The position numbers and the translations under genes are program-made. Below, one piece after another: positions 6,595-7,523 of a DNA stretch of 7,523 nucleotides (position 1 is the stretch's first letter; the number at the start of each line of letters is the position of its first letter). The stretch covers positions 1-7,523 of the forward strand of contig JAKAZX010000193.1 of the NCBI GenBank assembly GCA_021826485.1, given 5' to 3'. Below the pieces are notes generated by a model, which made no database searches, was not told the DNA's origin, and saw nothing but the letters and a program-made list of their open reading frames with translations. This stretch comes from Pseudomonadota bacterium. GTDB taxonomy: Bacteria; Pseudomonadota; Alphaproteobacteria; Acetobacterales; Acetobacteraceae.

Positions 6595-7383
6595 ATGCCG
6601 CCCGACCATCGGCCCCGGCGCGTGGGGACCGCCCGCCGCAAGGGCGAATCGCCGGCCCCGACGGCGGCGGCGCCCAGCCGGGCAGACCGGGTCGCGCGCC
6701 TGCTCGCCGCCGACATCCTGGAGGGACGGTGCCCGGTGGGCAGCGACCTGCCGGCGGAGGCGGATCTGGCCGCCACCCATGCGGTGGGAGCCGGCGCCGT
6801 CCGCACCGCGCTGCGCCAGCTCGAGTCGCTCGGCCTGGTCGCGCGCGGGCGCGGCGGCGCGGCCCGCGTGGTCGCCGGGGACATCCATGCCCGCTACGCC
6901 GTCGCGGCGCGGATCGACGGGACGCCCGGCAGCTACCTCGCCCGCACGCGGCTGCATGTGGAGCGGCAGCGGCAGGTCAGCGGCGATGCCGAACTGGCGC
7001 TGCTGCTCGGCGCGCCGGAGACCGCGAGTTGGCTGCGGCTGAGCGGATTGCGGCTGGCGGCCGATGCGGTGTTCGGCCCGCTGTCCTGCTTCGACCTGTG
7101 GCTCGGTCTGCGCACCCCCCCGGCGGCCTTGCCGGAGGAGATCACGCCGGAAACCCTGGAACCGCTGCTGGGCACCGCCATCGCCGAGGTGGAGGAGGAG
7201 GTGACGGCCGGGGTACTGACGCCCGCCCAGGCGCGCTTCCTGCGCGCGCGCGGCGGCACCGCCAGCCTGTGCATCCTGCGCCGCTTCCGCCGCCGCGGCG
7301 GCGCCGTCGTTGCCGCCATGCGCGACATCCACCCCGCCGACCGCGCCGGCGTGCTGCTGCGCCTGCGCCGCGACGCCGGTTGA
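6595..7383 (+). CDS. GntR-family transcriptional regulator, HutC type with UTRA-like domain
   Basis: This is a 262-residue DNA-binding regulator, probably the local controller of the surrounding catabolic genes. Residues 1-27 are a basic, Pro/Ala-rich extension. Residues 28-94 form a GntR winged helix: RADRVARLLAADILEGR, then PVGSDLPAEADLAATHAV (the usual G..LPSE..LA pattern), VRTALRQLESLGLV, and a glycine/arginine-rich wing RGRGGAARVV. From about residue 110 to 258 the layout (YLARTRLHVE, then WLRLSGLRLAADAVFGPLS, then LRARGGTASLCILRRFRRRGGAV) fits a UTRA effector domain as in HutC, which typically binds small acids or sugars. The usual GVSR-T core of the recognition region is altered to AVGAGAV (residues 63-69). 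The start ATG has only a poor ribosome site (GGGAG at 6578-6582, 12 bases away). The gene follows the dehydrogenase after 86 bases and may be cotranscribed with it. Subfamily assignment is less certain than GntR membership. Confidence 0.85.
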   Translation: MPPDHRPRRVGTARRKGESPAPTAAAPSRADRVARLLAADILEGRCPVGSDLPAEADLAATHAVGAGAVRTALRQLESLGLVARGRGGAARVVAGDIHARYAVAARIDGTPGSYLARTRLHVERQRQVSGDAELALLLGAPETASWLRLSGLRLAADAVFGPLSCFDLWLGLRTPPAALPEEITPETLEPLLGTAIAEVEEEVTAGVLTPAQARFLRARGGTASLCILRRFRRRGGAVVAAMRDIHPADRAGVLLRLRRDAG

Positions 7384-7438
7384 GCCGTCATTTCGTTGTA
7401 GATACGGAACCATAAGGGCAAGCATCGGCACCGGCGCG
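7384..7438. other. Intergenic stretch after the regulator, AT-richer than its surroundings, no feature recognised
   Basis: This 55-base gap contains an AT-richer patch at about 7388-7416 that stands out against the very GC-rich neighbouring DNA. I find no convincing hairpin with a T-run, no promoter pair and no start codon with a ribosome site. It probably separates the regulator from a convergent minus-strand gene and may hold a weak or Rho-dependent termination region. Confidence 0.3.
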
Positions 7439-7460
7439 TCAGCCCCGTTTTCGCGTCAGC
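7435..7460. repeat. Short direct repeat, two 9-bp copies of CGCGTCAGC
   Basis: CGCGTCAGC occurs at 7435-7443 and again at 7452-7460, separated by CCCGTTTT, a 17-base period. The first copy contains the stop codon of the probable minus-strand tail. The spacing is not a multiple of three, so the repeat is not a coding duplication. It may be coincidental, a duplication scar, or part of a 3'-end structure. Confidence 0.4.
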
Positions 7461-7523
7461 TTGGGCAGGGGCACCGCATCCGGCGGGCGGGGCGGGGTGG
7501 TGCGGCGGGGCGGCGCCGGCCTC
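7439..7523 (-). CDS. Probable C-terminal tail of a convergent gene, cut by the window edge (product unknown)
   Basis: On the minus strand a frame is open from the window edge to a TGA at 7441-7439, encoding 27 whole residues. The tail is very rich in Pro and Arg and ends DAVPLPKLTRKRG. A low-complexity basic, proline-rich linker finishing in a short Lys/Arg motif is a common look for a true protein C-terminus. The frame lies in the expected orientation after the regulator stop. The fragment is too short to identify a family, and an open frame of this length is likely by chance in such GC-rich DNA. The other minus-strand frames also run open for part of this stretch, so this is a guess based on the look of the tail. 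Confidence 0.35.
   Translation of the reverse strand, partial: RPAPPRRTTPPRPPDAVPLPKLTRKRG

Noticed and set aside
6528..7415. A 295-codon plus-strand frame overlapping the regulator in another frame
   Set aside because: It is dominated by Arg, Gly, Ala and Pro, while the frame starting at 6595 contains a winged-helix pattern and a UTRA-like domain.
6100..7431. A 443-codon minus-strand open frame opposite the end of the dehydrogenase and the regulator
   Set aside because: It spans two real genes and the gap between them and shows no family motif; its length is explained by base composition.
1..7523. Mobile element, CRISPR array, phage or defence system, tRNA or riboswitch
   Set aside because: I found no transposase or integrase protein, no terminal inverted repeats, no regularly spaced repeats, no tRNA-like cloverleaf, and no gap long enough for a riboswitch beyond the 93-base divergent region, which shows no such structure.

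Overview
The window is a GC-rich bacterial chromosome segment with tightly packed genes and strong G/C bias at third codon positions. This, together with the protein families and the Shine-Dalgarno-type ribosome sites, suggests an alphaproteobacterium, possibly of the Acetobacteraceae/Rhodospirillales. That placement is impression, not proof. I see no rRNA, tRNA, CRISPR array, transposase, integrase or attachment site.

Layout. (1) 1-1367, plus strand: the 3' part of leuC followed by leuD, overlapping by ATGA. Together they encode the two subunits of a 3-isopropylmalate dehydratase-type [4Fe-4S] hydro-lyase. (2) 1368-5032, minus strand: a three-gene operon read leftwards. It encodes an HpcH/HpaI-family class II pyruvate aldolase, a full-length UxaA/GarD-family sugar-acid dehydratase (SAF domain plus catalytic part), and a guanine deaminase-type amidohydrolase whose GTG start overlaps the dehydratase stop. 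The deaminase stop codon directly abuts the leuD stop codon. (3) 5033-5125: a short divergent intergenic region with a good candidate sigma70-type promoter for the leftward operon. (4) 5126-7383, plus strand: an FAD-dependent D-2-hydroxyacid dehydrogenase (D-lactate dehydrogenase type), then a GntR/HutC-type regulator with a UTRA-like effector domain. (5) 7439-7523: probable C-terminal tail of another minus-strand gene cut by the window edge.

How the genes may work together (inference). The dehydratase could convert an aldonate or aldarate to a 2-keto-3-deoxy acid, and the aldolase could split this into pyruvate and an aldehyde or semialdehyde. The FAD enzyme could oxidise a D-2-hydroxyacid, either as an entry or an exit step. 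The GntR/UTRA protein would sense a pathway metabolite and control the divergent promoters. The guanine deaminase does not fit this scheme, yet it is translationally coupled to the dehydratase; this is the most puzzling part of the window. The leuCD pair may be the housekeeping leucine-pathway enzyme or a second copy; leuB does not follow it here.

I see no clear sign of a radically new system. What deserves a second look is this particular combination of catabolic enzymes, a few sequence oddities in LeuD and in the regulator, and the compact gene junctions.
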